A model generated the notes under the pieces. That model was given only the letters and a program-made list of their open reading frames with translations. It did not search any database and had not been told where the DNA came from. A stretch of DNA of 64,000 bases, from assembly GCA_905250075.1 (NCBI GenBank), contig CAJNOP010000015.1, positions 3,091,340 to 3,155,339 on the forward strand. The letters are read 5' to 3'. Position numbers and translations under genes: made by a program. This DNA comes from Rotaria sp. Silwood1. Lineage: Eukaryota; Rotifera; Eurotatoria; Philodinida; Philodinidae. Positions 47,510 through 59,393 of the stretch are shown here, in pieces; within the stretch, counting starts at the first letter, position 1, and every line of letters begins with the position of its first letter.

Positions 47510-47620
47510 GAGTTAAAGTTAACGGGTGTGCGCGTGAATGTGAGTATCAGTGCATCGCCGAGAAGAGCCATATACACACTCACACCCACACCCTATCCGA
47601 CTGAAATGCTTACATTAATT
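47510..47620. repeat. G-rich/C-rich inverted repeat (telomere-like family)
   Basis: GGGTGTGCGCGTGAATGTGAG is answered about 40 bp later by CACACTCACACCCACACCC. Short loop. The arms are built of GTG[GT]G-type words close to TGTGGG. Confidence 0.6.
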
Positions 47621-47889
47621 TAGTTTAGATTGGAATGTCGATCATAGTATGCAGCACATATCCGTAGTTTGGGTCTGTATAATATTACAGCTTACTGGAT
47701 AGTTTTTTTTTTCAAAAGAAATCAACAGCAAAGCATTTCATTGCGTCGAAAACACATACAAGGCATATTACCATGATAATTGCAAGAGAGAAAAGAAATG
47801 ATTTTGCAAGAAAAAGCAATTTTATTTGTTTTGATCGGAGCTATAAAACATTACTGTTTTTATTGGATTCATTTTGCTGGATTGCAATT

Positions 47890-48070
47890 TTTGGGTGTGG
47901 GTGTGGGCGTATCTGGGTGTGGATGTGAATGTGGTTGTGGTTGTGGACGTAGATGAAAAAGGACCAAAAGTGAACTCCATCCATACCCACATCCTTATCA
48001 TCCACAATCACACTGACTCGCACCTATCCAACGCTCAGATGCACATATACATCCACAGCCTCCTTTCATA
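47890..48070. repeat. Telomere-like foldback with conserved core, copy 1
   Basis: GGGTGTGGGTGTGGGCG then GTGGATGTGAATGTGG, a core near 47949 (GTAGATGAAAAAGGACC ... CTCCATCC) and a C-rich arm CATACCCACATCC. The core matches those at 54105 and 56508. Open frames across it come from the hexamer-like repeat and are not genes. Confidence 0.75.
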
Positions 48071-48209
48071 AACTCTTCGGCTCCTAAGCCTCGTAAGGGC
48101 TTATAAAAAGTTGCACATAAGGATGAGTTTTATTTTCTACTCTTGTTTATACAGTGTATTCTGAGAATACTTTTGCTCAGACGTAAAAATGAAGCAGGAA
48201 TACGAATTT

Positions 48210-48320
48210 CAGATGTGGGTGTGGGTGGAAATGAATATATCACTCGCATCCACAGCCACATGTCACACGCACATATACACTCAAACTCGATCCACAGTCA
48301 CACACCACACATACACCATT
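48210..48320. repeat. Telomere-like foldback, second adjacent copy
   Basis: GATGTGGGTGTGGGTGG, short spacer, then CATCCACAGCCACATG, CACACGCACATATACAC and CACAGTCACACACCACAC. Lacks a clear copy of the core seen in neighbours. Confidence 0.6.
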
Positions 48321-48479
48321 TCTTTCAGGATCAAACTGAGAAGAAGTTACAGTCAAAAACTAACCATCTCAAAAAAGCTTCGGCAACTTTATCATCGAGC
48401 AACATCATTTTCTTTTTTCTTTTAGTTTTTTACATTAGAAGAGAAATGAGAAAGCAAGCTTAATAATGATTTTTGTGGC

Positions 48480-49130
48480 AGAGAGATTACTCTTGCTAAA
48501 GGTGTATTGGAAACTAAATTGATTCTTGCTTTTTATAACAATAAATAGCTCTTTCTGAAAGAGACTGAGTTATTCGGTTGTTCTCACCACTTCATTCTTT
48601 TACAACGACAAAAGGAAATTATTTTTTGAACTCTTTTGAGCTAAGATTGTACGATTAGATATATTTCGACCAAATAATGCAAAAAAAATCAGCTAATGCA
48701 TCATTTCTGGAGATGGGAGCTCATATTTTTGTAAACGGAGACGTGATGCAAATAGCGTAATTTTGAAAAAACTTCGTGTTTCAAACGTTTTTGATTGACG
48801 GCTCACGAATGGATTCGAAGAAGTTCTGAAACTGATTTCGATAGAGTTTTTGATACATTACATTTTGATGTATTTTTTGTTCAATTTTGACTTGTGTAGC
48901 TCGAAATAATTGAGAAATACAGACTTTTCTAGTTGTAAGAGCGTTAGAAGAATTTTTTTGACGTGTTTAGTTTTTGACTTTTTCTCCTTCTCGGATTCGG
49001 TCATGGAAAAAGTCTGCTACAAACTTTATACTCTAGATGTTGTTCTTTCTTACAAAAAAGTTTTAAGTGGCTCAGAAGTCGACAATATGGTCTAACAGGG
49101 TTTGACATTTTTCCAAAGACTTTTTCATTG
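48480..49130. repeat. Dispersed repeat (~650 bp), inverted copy at 55270-55890
   Basis: Runs from CTTGCTAAAGGTGTATTGG to TCGACAATATGGTCTAA. Blocks such as AATAAATAGCTCTTTCTG, GAGTTTTTGATACATTACAT, GATGTATTTTTTGTTCAA and GAGAAATACAGACTTTTC appear as reverse complements in 55270-55890. A partial direct copy is at 55990-56170. Unknown element class. Confidence 0.75.
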
Positions 49131-50756
49131 CTTGTGTTTTTCACTAGTCACTGCAGCGGAAAGAAACAAGACACTAAATTCAGCCGATCTCAACAATCTA
49201 TGCATTGGCTTACATCTCTGCTAAAAGGAACGGTAAGAAGAATTTTTGCTCAGAACGAAAACGGGGAATGGGAATCAAGAAAAATCGTTCTCAAAGGACG
49301 CTAACTCGTTAATATTTACTATACCATAGTACAGAGACGCACCGAACCTATAACGTTTAAAACACAACTTTTGAGTTTGAGCTCGGTGAGAACCTGAACC
49401 ACAGAAGAAGCTTGTATTATGTGAGACTCCTCAATCTCGAGCTGTCGTACAGAAATAGGGAAGGCTTCCTTCTAGTAGGTAATAATAAACGAAGAAACGA
49501 ATGAGTGAAAAATATTACTGATAAAAATGAGTGATCAAAGATGTAAGAAGATAATAAAGGCAAACCAAAGTAGTGGATGGACGGAAGTCTGACATGAATA
49601 CAAGAAATACTACCTCAGCTTCTTTTTTCTGAAGAACCCCTTTAGATAAACACCATTAGGTTTTCAAAGCGCTTTTTGTCTATCCGTTTGAAGCAACATT
49701 CATGATTGACATATCTGTTGTTAGGATTGACATTGGTAAATGTCGTTGACTGAAATTGATTTCTTTCTCTTTTCTTAAATAATAAAGAATGTAACGATGC
49801 AACATATTCTTATAAGTTTTTTGACCCACCTTATGTCTAAAGTTGTATTTGATTGACTTGAAAAAATCCTTTGTACAAGAAAAATCTCTAAAGTCGAGAG
49901 AAAATCGATTAACACATCAATGTTGATCATGTTCTGTAAACAAATCGTTCTAAGCTTTTCAGACTGAAGGCATCGATGCGTTTCTCTCTGCATTAATCGC
50001 TTCCGTTCAAGTTTAACGGAAAAGCATAAGTATTATCTTTTCTTCTTGACTCTTCCTCATACTGTCAATCGTCTCTCTTGTAAAAGAAACAAGAAAAAGC
50101 TTGTTGACGCAGTTCGAAAGGGGCTGAGCTATGAAACTCACACATATACTTTAGTTTCATTATACTAATGACAAATTACTTAATATTTAAATTCTCTCAA
50201 AGATGATAGTTCTTTTCTAATAGTCATCGATTGTCAGAAAATGATGTCTTGCTTATTTTTATATCTCGACCAGAATTTTTTTGTTCTGTTTTCGAGCCTG
50301 GAGTTGCTATGGGCTGTAACGAATGATTGTCTGTTAGGTGGGTGCCGGTATAGGAGATGCCTGTAATGAAAGACAATATAATGGAGGGCATCTGTGATGG
50401 AGCCTGCGTTGCTAAGTGCCTTCAACATGGAGGGGATTGAAGGAGAGTCACAAAAACTGAAACTTGCGTAAAATTTATGCTTACTATTTTCTTCGAAAAT
50501 ATGTGAGTTCCACAAAATCACTATGCATCCCGAAAGGAAAATAACCCAGGTGGGCTAAAGTGTAGGCCGTAATGATGTCGTTCACGATAGTAATCGACAA
50601 AGATACGTGTAATTACGGTCGTTAGAGATGCATTACAGTAACCGTATACGAATAGTATTTTTTATTTTTACGCTTGTAAAGACACCGTTTTTGTACAGTT
50701 TACTGTTGCTTTTATCCTCTTTTTTTCTTAATCTATATAAAATATATTTCTTGTTT

Positions 50757-51030
50757 AATAAAACTCGTATTTACTTGTGGACAACGTTGTTCATATAAAT
50801 CTGAATAAAAAAAAATTATTTAGTCAATTTTATACTTACTTATGGACGACGTCACTCATATTAGTCTTATTAAAAGAAATTTTATTCAATAAAATTTACT
50901 TTTACTTGTGGACTAGGTTATTCATAAAAAATCTAAATTGAAAAAGATAATATTTAATAAAACTTAAATTTACTTCACCACGACGTAGTTCATATTAATT
51001 CAAATGAAAACTTTTTAATTAATAAAATAC
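50757..51030. repeat. Tandem repeat, unit about 68 bp, four copies
   Basis: Each copy follows AATAAAACT..TATTTACTTGTGGAC, then ACGT.GTTCATAT, then AATCT.AATT and an A-rich end. Decay increases toward the last copy. Confidence 0.8.
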
Positions 51031-52965
51031 ACAGGAAAAGCTAGCACCTGATTCGAGTACCTCTAGCCCAGATTGGCTCTTAGATTTGTGTTGATTTTCT
51101 AACTACTTGTGCTAGATGCAGAATTTTATTCTCTATCGAATGGTATCATTTTCAGTGTTGTCATGGCGCAAAAAGTGGAGGTTTCGGGCAAAATACAACG
51201 TTTGCGACCATATGTGCGTCGGAATTCCAGTGGAAAAACCTTGGCATAGCGTTCCGAATTCACTCACGTATATTTTATAAGAAAAATTTCGCTGCTTGTG
51301 TATTGATTATTATTCGAATACGTAGCGAACTATTTTGCATGCATTTTTTTCCTAAATTTTCATCAGTATTGTCGAAGAGTGTCCTTTTATGTTTCTCTGC
51401 TGGTCGTTATCAGTTCTGTAAGTTTCATCTAGGGTATTTGATTGTGTGTCTCGTGTTTATCGGTTAAATATTGATATGATAAAAGAGATGTATTAGGTGA
51501 GAAGATCTTTCGGTTTGTGAAATACGACGTTATAGTTGCACCTACATAATTCCCAGAGTTGAAGGAACATACATCAAATTGAATAAAATTGGTTTTTTTC
51601 TTGACACTCAGTAACAATACAAGAGCTTAAGCATTTTATCGTCGGATATAATTAGTGTGTGTCATATGAGAATATTAACATGTTTCATGTAGCAGAACAG
51701 TTTTTTTTCTAAGATTTCAGAACAACAGAAGATTGTAGAATAATCGTTAGAGTCATGCATTTATTCATTATTTAATGACAGCAAATTCAAAAGTTTCAAC
51801 AAAGTGAGCAACAAAAAAGCAGCTTGTAGACAAAATGTTAGTGAACGAGCATGATAATAAATAATATTCATGTAAAGCAGTAGTGTCGATAAATAGCAAA
51901 ATTCCTAAGGTATCAACTTCGAGAACGAGAAAAATAACAAACGTTGAATTTTAATGAGTCTTCATTCAAAAAGGCATGCAATGTAGTGGCATTTAGTAGC
52001 ATGAAATGTTTATTATGAGAAGAAGAATAATTGACACGCATATGGAACAATAATCAAGGTGTATGTTCACAGATTCGAATAGCATTATACCTTCGGTTGT
52101 AATAACTCTTAAATTTGCAAAGTATAAACGACTTTTAGCAGTCAATCATGTGGAAAACATCCTTGACGATGTATATCGTTAAAGCGAATATGAGTATCAT
52201 CATTGGTTTTGATAATTGAGGTGAAGTGATTTTGCATGTTATTGAAGTCGCCCGAAAGTTTGTATCTGAATATAAAGAAATTTGGAGAAACTCCTGGAGA
52301 TAGACTAGTTTAATTTACTTATGTTGATCAATATATAATGGATCAGGCGATTTCACCGTTAGTGGCTTGTCTACTTCAACATTAATAATTACAAAAGGTG
52401 ACACATACTTCAAATACTGCTCGAATATTGTACGTGGTGCGTGACATACATATATCACTTCCTAAACTCATATATTCGAGATAAGAATATGAAAAACAAA
52501 AGAATTATTACACAACGCAAGTAGTTTTCGTTTCCACATCAATAAGTGGATCATGCTCACCGATAATGTGATCATTAGGATAATTTTGAAACTCATCCGA
52601 ACCAAGAGTGGCACCACAAAAAACCATAGAACCATTTATAACGACTTCAATAGAGTTTGTAAATTTGTTGTTGGCTTTTCTAAATAGATTTCAAGAACCC
52701 TGACAGAAACAATTGCAATTATTGAAACAGAAAAGTTAATCGGAAGCTGTGATACGAAAAGATTTCGCTAATCGTTCAACATATTGGATAGATGGCAAAC
52801 ATTTACTACTATAATAAAGATTGAAAGCGTCTTAAGTATTTTCAAAAAATGCTGGGGCCCGTGAAGCATTTGACAAGTCGAACAATCAGGTTATTAGTTT
52901 GGTTTCTTTGATATGATTACGAGTTTAGCAGACAGATAGAATTATTGATGTCCTTCTGTCGCCAT

Positions 52966-53327
52966 CAGGGAGCGGCGAGTCCACGTTTTCGTGAACTTGG
53001 ATCAGAAAAAAATTAAAAGTTCGAAACGGTGCTCGATCAGGGCCCGAAAAAAACTAAAAACCTGGGCCCGGACCTGACTGACTCCAAATCCGAGGTTTTT
53101 CCATCAGTACCTGAGACTCACCGTGTCCTTGAACTAGTAAAGAATCAACGTTTTAGCTATTTATTCGTTACAATAAGAAAAAATTCAACGTACAGTTCTA
53201 TCTTATCGTTGCATTTCTCAACTGAAGAGCAGTAGGTCCACAAAAACATGTAGCCGGACTCAAAAAAAATTAGACTTTGAACCCGAACTCGGCTGAGTCC
53301 CAGTCTGGAAGGACCGCAAGCTCCCTA
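52966..53327. mobile_element. hAT-like MITE (about 362 bp), diverged
   Basis: Ends CAGGGAGCGGCGAGTCC and GGACCGCAAGCTCCCTA form an imperfect terminal inverted repeat. Flanks GTCGCCAT (52958-52965) and GTCGTCAT (53328-53335) match at 7 of 8 positions, as an old 8-bp duplication would. The interior near 53035-53090 and 53280-53310 has GC-rich words (GGGCCCG, CCTGGGCCCGGACC). No transposase frame. Confidence 0.6.
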
Positions 53328-53379
53328 GTCGTCATAACGCACGATGCAAAAGTAATGGCACAAATGTCGATCCCTGTTT

Positions 53380-53460
53380 TGGGTGCTGGTGTGTGAGTAT
53401 GGGAATGGAAATAGATGTGAGTGTGGATGTGGATGTGAGTGTAGGTATGGATGTAGAGGT
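53380..53460. repeat. Telomere-like G-rich tract
   Basis: GTGTGAGTATGGGAATGG then GTGAGTGTGGATGTGGATG and GAGTGTAGGTATGGATG, degenerate GTGGAT/TGTGGG words. It is the left outer arm relative to the C-rich tract at 54145-54170, with a foldback nested between. Confidence 0.6.
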
Positions 53461-53470
53461 AACTTTTATT

Positions 53471-54049
53471 TTCGCCGATTCCAATATCGCCGACTAGTTT
53501 CTTGTCCGAAAATTACCGGATCAAACATGATTCATTCTATATTCGAAATTTTTTCCAAGTAATGAGTTTATTAACAAACTCATTAATCACCAACTGAGTT
53601 GATAACCATCTGAGTTGGTCACCAACTCAGTTGGTCAAAATCTGAAATGTTTGCCATCTTAGTTGGTCACGATCACTGTTGAGTGTGGGATGTGGCTGTA
53701 GGTATGGGCGTGAGAATGTAGGTGTGCGCGTGGGTTTGGATGTGGGTGTGAGGGTGTTAGTGGGATTGTGAGTGTGAGTGAAGGTATTTTCATCATTACA
53801 CTGACAACCACACTCACATCGAGCGTGATAACTGACAAAGATAGTAAGCAATTCATATGATAACCAACTCAGATGGTAACCAACTCACTTGGTAACCATC
53901 CCACTTGGTTATCAACTCAGCTGGTGATTAATAAGTTTGTTAATAAACTCGTTAGTTGGAAAAAATTTTGAATATAGAATGAATCATGTTTGACCCGATA
54001 ACTTTCGGTCAAAAAAATTAGTCGGCGATATTGGAATCGGCGGAAATGG
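53471..54049. repeat. Foldback repeat (~195-210 bp arms) nested between telomere-like tracts
   Basis: Left arm 53471-53680 contains CGCCGATTCCAATATCGCC, GATTCATTCTATATTC and repeated CAACTGAGTTGGT words; right arm 53855-54049 has their reverse complements, ending GGCGATATTGGAATCGGCG. The loop 53680-53830 is itself G-rich then C-rich (GTGGGATGTGG, CACTCACAATCCC). Arms are highly alike. Confidence 0.85.
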
Positions 54050-54099
54050 AATTCGGTGAAAGTGGAATCGACGAAAGTGGACGTCGGCGAAATGGAATA

Positions 54100-54175
54100 A
54101 TTTGATGTAGATGGAAAGAAGACCAAATTTGAAATTCATCCTTACCCACACCCACACCAACCCACCCATATAAAA
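54100..54175. repeat. Telomere-like element core, copy 2
   Basis: GTAGATGGAAAGAAGACC then AAATTTGAAATTCATCC then CTTACCCACACCCACACC. The same core in the same order is at 47949 and 56508. The C-rich tract is near-perfect ACCCAC repeats. Confidence 0.75.
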
Positions 54176-54239
54176 AATCAGCTGCATATAATCCAGAAAA
54201 AACTAATGGAAGTTATGTACAGGGTCTATAGGTAGCGAG

Positions 54240-55015
54240 CATTGCAGGGATTCAATTGGAATATATATACTCAATTATAAATATTGTGGTAGAGAATTAA
54301 TTGCAGATATCGCTGAGAATTGATAGTAAAATAATGTGTATATAATCAGCTGCTAAGAATGTATAGAAGCAATTTCAAATATTGTGGAGAATCAATTGAA
54401 GAATGATATACATATTTTGTTGTGAATAATGCCCAGTTTTCACCATGGCTCTTGCCAAGCATCAGTCAGAAAATAATTTATGGAATCATCTGTAAAGGGA
54501 GTACAGAATTAATTTGACAATATTGTTGAGAATTATTTGCACAGCAATATATATCAATATATATAGTTATTGCTGAATAATATATAGTATCAATTGCAGA
54601 ATTAATGGGAGTCGATTAAGGAATGATGTATAGAGTATTATTGAGAATTAATTGTAAAACGATCTATATACATTCGTTGAATATAATGCACGATGCGATT
54701 AATAGGTGGAACCATTTTTAAATTATTTATAGGAACAAGTGAAGATATTGTTTTAAATTAATTATAGAATACTATGTATATGCAAGTATGTGATGAGATA
54801 GAGTCAATTGGGGATATCTTTGAGAATTATGTGTAGAATCAATTTTTCGAGAATCAATAATAACATAATATACATATTTCTGAGAATTGATTATAATATA
54901 ATATACATATGTAAGCATAAGATTAACTGTGAATAATGTATAGAATCAATTTTTAGTATTGCCAAGAATCAACTGTTACATAGCATGCGGAGTCAGTCGT
55001 AAGTGGTGTGTAGAA
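54240..55015. repeat. Degenerate AT-rich tandem array (GAATTAATTG-type monomers)
   Basis: Recurring words GAGAATTAATTG, AGAATCAATT, AATGTATAGA, ATATTGTTGAGAATTA every 40-50 bp. Too decayed to give a clean unit length by eye. Confidence 0.5.
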
Positions 55016-55016
55016 G

Positions 55017-55180
55017 AGATGAGCACAGAACAGGACGCGATGCGGCTGTCCTGTGTTCTGTCCGATCTTGCGCGGCAGGATAGGATGGAAAATCAATTCT
55101 TGTCCTGTCCTGCCGCTCAGCAGGAGAAGTGATCACAGAGCGGCAGAGCAGAACAGGACGAATAAGTTGATCCTGCTCTT
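55017..55180. repeat. GC-rich insertion with CAGGACAG/CTGTCCTG words
   Basis: A 160-bp island much richer in G+C than its flanks, with GCACAGAACAGGACGCG, GGCTGTCCTGTGTTCTGTCC and GAGCAGAACAGGACG, mutually complementary. It resembles the interior of the MITE at 39072 in style but the ends could not be defined. Confidence 0.45.
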
Positions 55181-55269
55181 TTTATATTGTTTTTTCAACA
55201 ATTTTTGCATATTATCTATCACTATGGATTATACTTGATGTGTACTAATATGCGATGCAGTCTTAGAAA

Positions 55270-55890
55270 AAAGTCAAACTCTCTTAGACTCTATTGACGA
55301 CTTCTGAAATAATCAAATTTTTTTGTGAAAAGAAGCTATGTCTGAACTACAAATTTTGTAACGGACATCTATTTCAACGACGAATCTGAAAAGGAGAAAA
55401 ATCTAGAAACCAACACCTCTAAAAAAGTTCTTGGAACACTTTTCCAACTGGAAAAGTCTGTGTTTCTCAATCATTTTGAGAAACACGTGTCAAATTTGAA
55501 CAAAAAATACATGAAAATACAGTGTATCAAAAACTCTGTTGATATCAGCTTTGATAAGTTCTTTTTGAATTCATGCTTGACTCTTTAATTCAAAACGTTT
55601 GGTAAAATTGAGCATTTTGCAAGAGCCGTCCTTTTAGAAAACTATCAGTCACCATCTTCAGAAATCATTCACGAAATGAATATCTTTTTTCGTTTTGCGA
55701 TCGAAATTCGTCTGATTGTAGGGTTTAAGCAAGAATAGTACTTGAAACAATAGTTTTGATCGTTTTAGAGCGGTAAAGTATTGAGAACAACCAACTTAGC
55801 CAGTCTCTTTTTAGAAAAAGCTATTTATTGATATGAAAACCAAGAATAAATTTAACTTACGATACACCATTAGAAACAGCATTCTTTGTG
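55270..55890. repeat. Inverted copy of the 48480-49130 repeat
   Basis: Reverse complement of the repeat at 48480-49130 along most of its length. Together with the partial copy at 55990-56170 in the opposite orientation it forms a local foldback. Confidence 0.75.
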
Positions 55891-55989
55891 CTACAAGAAT
55901 CATCATTGAACGTGTTTTTCTCATTTCTTTTCTAATAAGAAAGACGCTAACTAAAAACATAGAAAATGATGATGCTTAATGGTAAAGTT

Positions 55990-56170
55990 GGAAGAATTTT
56001 GCAGAGGTGTCGGATATCTAGATTTTTCTCATTCTCAGATTCATTCTTTAAATATATGTCTGCTATAAAACTTGTAGTTCAGATATTGCTTCTTCTAACA
56101 AAAAAACTTTGATTAGTTGAGAAGTCGCCAATATGGTCAAAGAGATTTTGACGTTTTTTCTAAGACTTTT
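55990..56170. repeat. Partial direct copy of the 48480-49130 repeat
   Basis: Matches its 3' part: TTTTTCTCATTCTCAGATTC, CTGCTATAAAACTTGTAG, GAGAAGTCGCCAATATGGTC and TTTTTTCTAAGAC correspond to 48980-49120. Confidence 0.65.
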
Positions 56171-56464
56171 GCGTGGCTTATTATAAGGTGCACATGTACC
56201 AATAGAATGATAAATTGTGCTAATTTTAGAATTAGTCGCAAAAGGTGTTGGAGTAGAGTCCATCCGATCGACTTGAACTCGATCGAGTCCGGTCTGAATT
56301 CGATATTGAAAATTCTGTTATTCGGGCCGATTCTTAAAATTTTGCCTTGACCGAGTCTGAAAATTTCAGGCCCCAACGAACTCTAGTTAAGAATAAGATC
56401 TAATTATATATTGATTATTGTAAGACCATCGTGAATGTTGCCTGAGAAATGTATAGATTGTTCT

Positions 56465-56605
56465 AGTTGCCAATAATAATAAGGGTGTGGGTGTGGGTGT
56501 GGATGTAGAGATGGAAAGAAGACCAAAGTTGAAATTCATTGTTATCTACACCCACACTCCACAGCCACACTCACATTCACTCACACCGACATCCATATTT
56601 CGCGC
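56465..56605. repeat. Telomere-like foldback with conserved core, copy 3
   Basis: Contains GGGTGTGGGTGTGGGTGTGG, exactly three TGTGGG units, then GTAGAGATGGAAAGAAGACC and AAAGTTGAAATTCATTG, then CACCCACACTCCACAGCC and further C-rich words. It is the cleanest member of the family. Confidence 0.85.
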
Positions 56606-57844
56606 AAGGTAAAGTTGACGAAAAAATCGATCAAATGCCGTTAGTATTTGGATCATAACTTTGAAAGGAATTGAGATATAAGTTTTGGTGTTTTATAGGT
56701 TTGTAGCTCGCCACCAGGCGATTCTAGTCTACTCAAAGTTTAAGTTTCGTTTTATCGTCATACACCAACAATCTACTCTTTCAAGATGATCATACGCCAC
56801 TACTTATTTATGAAATCAATCTCAACAGTTTTACATGAATCGATGCGCTGCATAACACTCTTTTCAAGGATGAAAATCGCAGTTCTCTGACTTGTTCCTA
56901 TCAAAAGTTATTCAAAAAATACCCACCTACCTTTGTAGACATTTAAAACTTGTTGGCTTGATGAAACAAAAAGGACAGATCGTTCTCATCGTCGATTCAA
57001 GTATAAACAGTCTAGTAACGACACTATTATGGTGTATCGGAGGATGGCATCAAATATGATCTCTATGTTCAATTAAATTTCATGGAAACGATCATCAATG
57101 ATAAAGGAGAGCAAGCAATCTTCGCTTTTTCACGCTGATTACTCATAACTGATTATAAACCAGTTTATAAGCGAACTTTTCATGGGTTTTCAATTCATAA
57201 ACAGTTTCTAAACGCCTTTTCCGCAGGAAACTTGAAGGTACAAAAATGCCATTTATTCAATATTAAAAAATCAGAATACCAGCCTTTATGTTTGAATCTT
57301 AAATGTTGGTTTCAATATCTCGGGTTGGATTTGAGTGAGAATAGGCAGTTCAAGTATACAGACTCACATTCATTTCTGGAACAAAATTGACAAACAACAT
57401 CTGAATAGTTACCTTAGTTTCCTTACATCGTGAGTTTATGCATAAGTAAACAAACGGTATAGTAAATTAATCCGGCTCTGGATCAAAAGTTTCGATGACA
57501 GATCGGGATCCCACCATACTGTTAGGTGAATCGAAGTGATAGCATTTTGCACCTTGTCAGTTTTCTTTCTGAGTTCTTTGAAGATAATTAGCTGAACATT
57601 CAGATCTTTTAGAAATAGTCAAATGCTGTAGTTGAATTCTGCATTTTGTTTTTAAAACTAGAAACTTTTAAGTAGCGAAGCGTACATCAGTGTTCGTCGA
57701 AAATATTTCTTGCACTTTTCTGCTCATAGTTTAAACACCAATACAGATTCTGCCAAAATTTAATCATTTTTCTTGACCTCGTATATCTTATTTTTGCAAC
57801 TACACTAGTTGATATCAAATGTGAAACTCGAAAAACAAGAGCAA

Positions 57845-57920
57845 AAAAAAGGGTGAGTGTGAATAATTGGATGGATGTGCAACTTCTCTTCATCTCTACA
57901 CGAACAATCACACACCCCAG
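57845..57920. repeat. Small telomere-like inverted repeat
   Basis: GGGTGAGTGTGAATAATTGG and a C-rich counterpart CACACACCCCAG 50 bp later. Weak member of the family. Confidence 0.4.
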
Positions 57921-59080
57921 ACCCATTTTGATATAAACGTCACTAATTTAACAGCCTCGAATAATCATGATTTATAGCAGAAAACAAGAAAAGCATTCCG
58001 AATAAGTGAATAATAGAAGCTGCCATGACATTGGTCGAGTATATGAATTTACCAGATAATTTGAGTTCGGTACTTGACAATGTGAAACGTAACATTATGT
58101 TCTTGCTTGTGTTTAGATAAAAAATAAAGTTTGAAATATACACAGAAGAGACTTCGAAGAAAAGGAATTAAACTAAAACTCAAGTATTTTCTTGAATTCA
58201 AGTATCAGATCCACATTCATTCTGTGAAGATGTTTCTAAAAGTAGGAAGTGGCAGATTCTTCAGTTATCAACTAGTGAAAAACGCATATTGATAGTTTGA
58301 ACAAATCAAAGTTATTGGAAAAATAGTGGTCGACATTTGAAAAAATCTGACAATAAAAATGCTTCTCAAACAACATCCATATGTTCATTGAAAGATGTGA
58401 TGTTTTACAAAACTCACTAGGAGTAGCAACTAGATGATGGTAAACTTGTGTAGACAGAAATCAAACAAAGTATTTCAAGAAAGATATTGTTCTATGTTCT
58501 TTAATAGAGGGTTCAGACTAAATCTTACTGGAAGGCTTTACTATCTCTATTCACCACGGAAAATTCTACACTTTAGCTTTGTGATAGATTTTGCATAGCC
58601 AGCAATCCGCTCCAGCCTAGAACAAAACCTAGTGTGTGCTAAAGTTGATAAACAGCAAAAAAAGAACACCATACGGAGGAGTATCCAAAGTAGATATCAA
58701 GCACGTATGCTTCTGTAACATTTTTAATGTCACGTCAAAGTGAAATTGAGTTTAACTATTTTCTTGACGTGCCAATATTATATTTAATAAGATTCTTCAG
58801 AAACATTTTCTCCGTATCAAAACATATTTAGCATATTAAACTGTATTTCTTCGTCATATTAGGTCTCATTCTCGTGAATCATCGACGATGCACATATGAA
58901 ATCATATCATTCTCAGAACTCTAAAACATGAAATATTGCATTCGTTTAGAATTAATCAAATAGGATTGAAACGTGGTTGCTTGATTGATGTTTTTCTCAT
59001 TCTTTCATTGTGTTTATCAGAGAAAAAGTGCAAAGAGCACGTCATGTTAGATTAGAAGATTCTCAAGAAAAACAAATAAG

Positions 59081-59305
59081 TTGATTTTGTTCGTCATACA
59101 CCATTGCTATATTGACTTTTTGATTGTTTTTATCTGCCATTACACTCTCCTAGCGCATATTTTCTATTTATCGACGAAAGAAAAAGAAAGTCAGTCAAGT
59201 TTTGTTGCAGTGAAAGATCTAATCTCAAGTATCAACAAATCAAATAGACGAAATCTTGGATTGAACATAATAGACTTTTGCACTGATTCTCCGCAATCAT
59301 GTCCA
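59081..59305 (+). other. Possible 5' exon of the STRA6-like gene (phase does not fit)
   Basis: Open frame starting MILFVIHHCYIDFLIVFICH, a possible signal anchor, followed by a polar part and CTDSPQSCP at a GTAAGC donor (59306). The donor is phase 0, whereas the EGF exon at 59394 must be entered in phase 1; a direct join reaches a stop at once. Either another small exon lies between, or a frameshift has occurred, or this is not an exon. Confidence 0.3.
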
Positions 59306-59393
59306 GTAAGCAAAAAGTACAGATATTGAGAAATAGTGAGTATTCAAAGAAAACTAAGAGTCTTTACTTATGACTTTACTTTTTGATACTCAG

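Noticed and set aside
47822..48463. Open frames with TTTTTT, HIHIH or VVVVVD runs
   Set aside because: They are translations of the telomere-like G-rich tract in several frames at once.
56240..56385. A third hAT-like MITE with TAGAGTCC and ACTCTA ends
   Set aside because: Ends and some GC-rich words fit, but the 8-bp flanks do not match each other, so I could not support an insertion.
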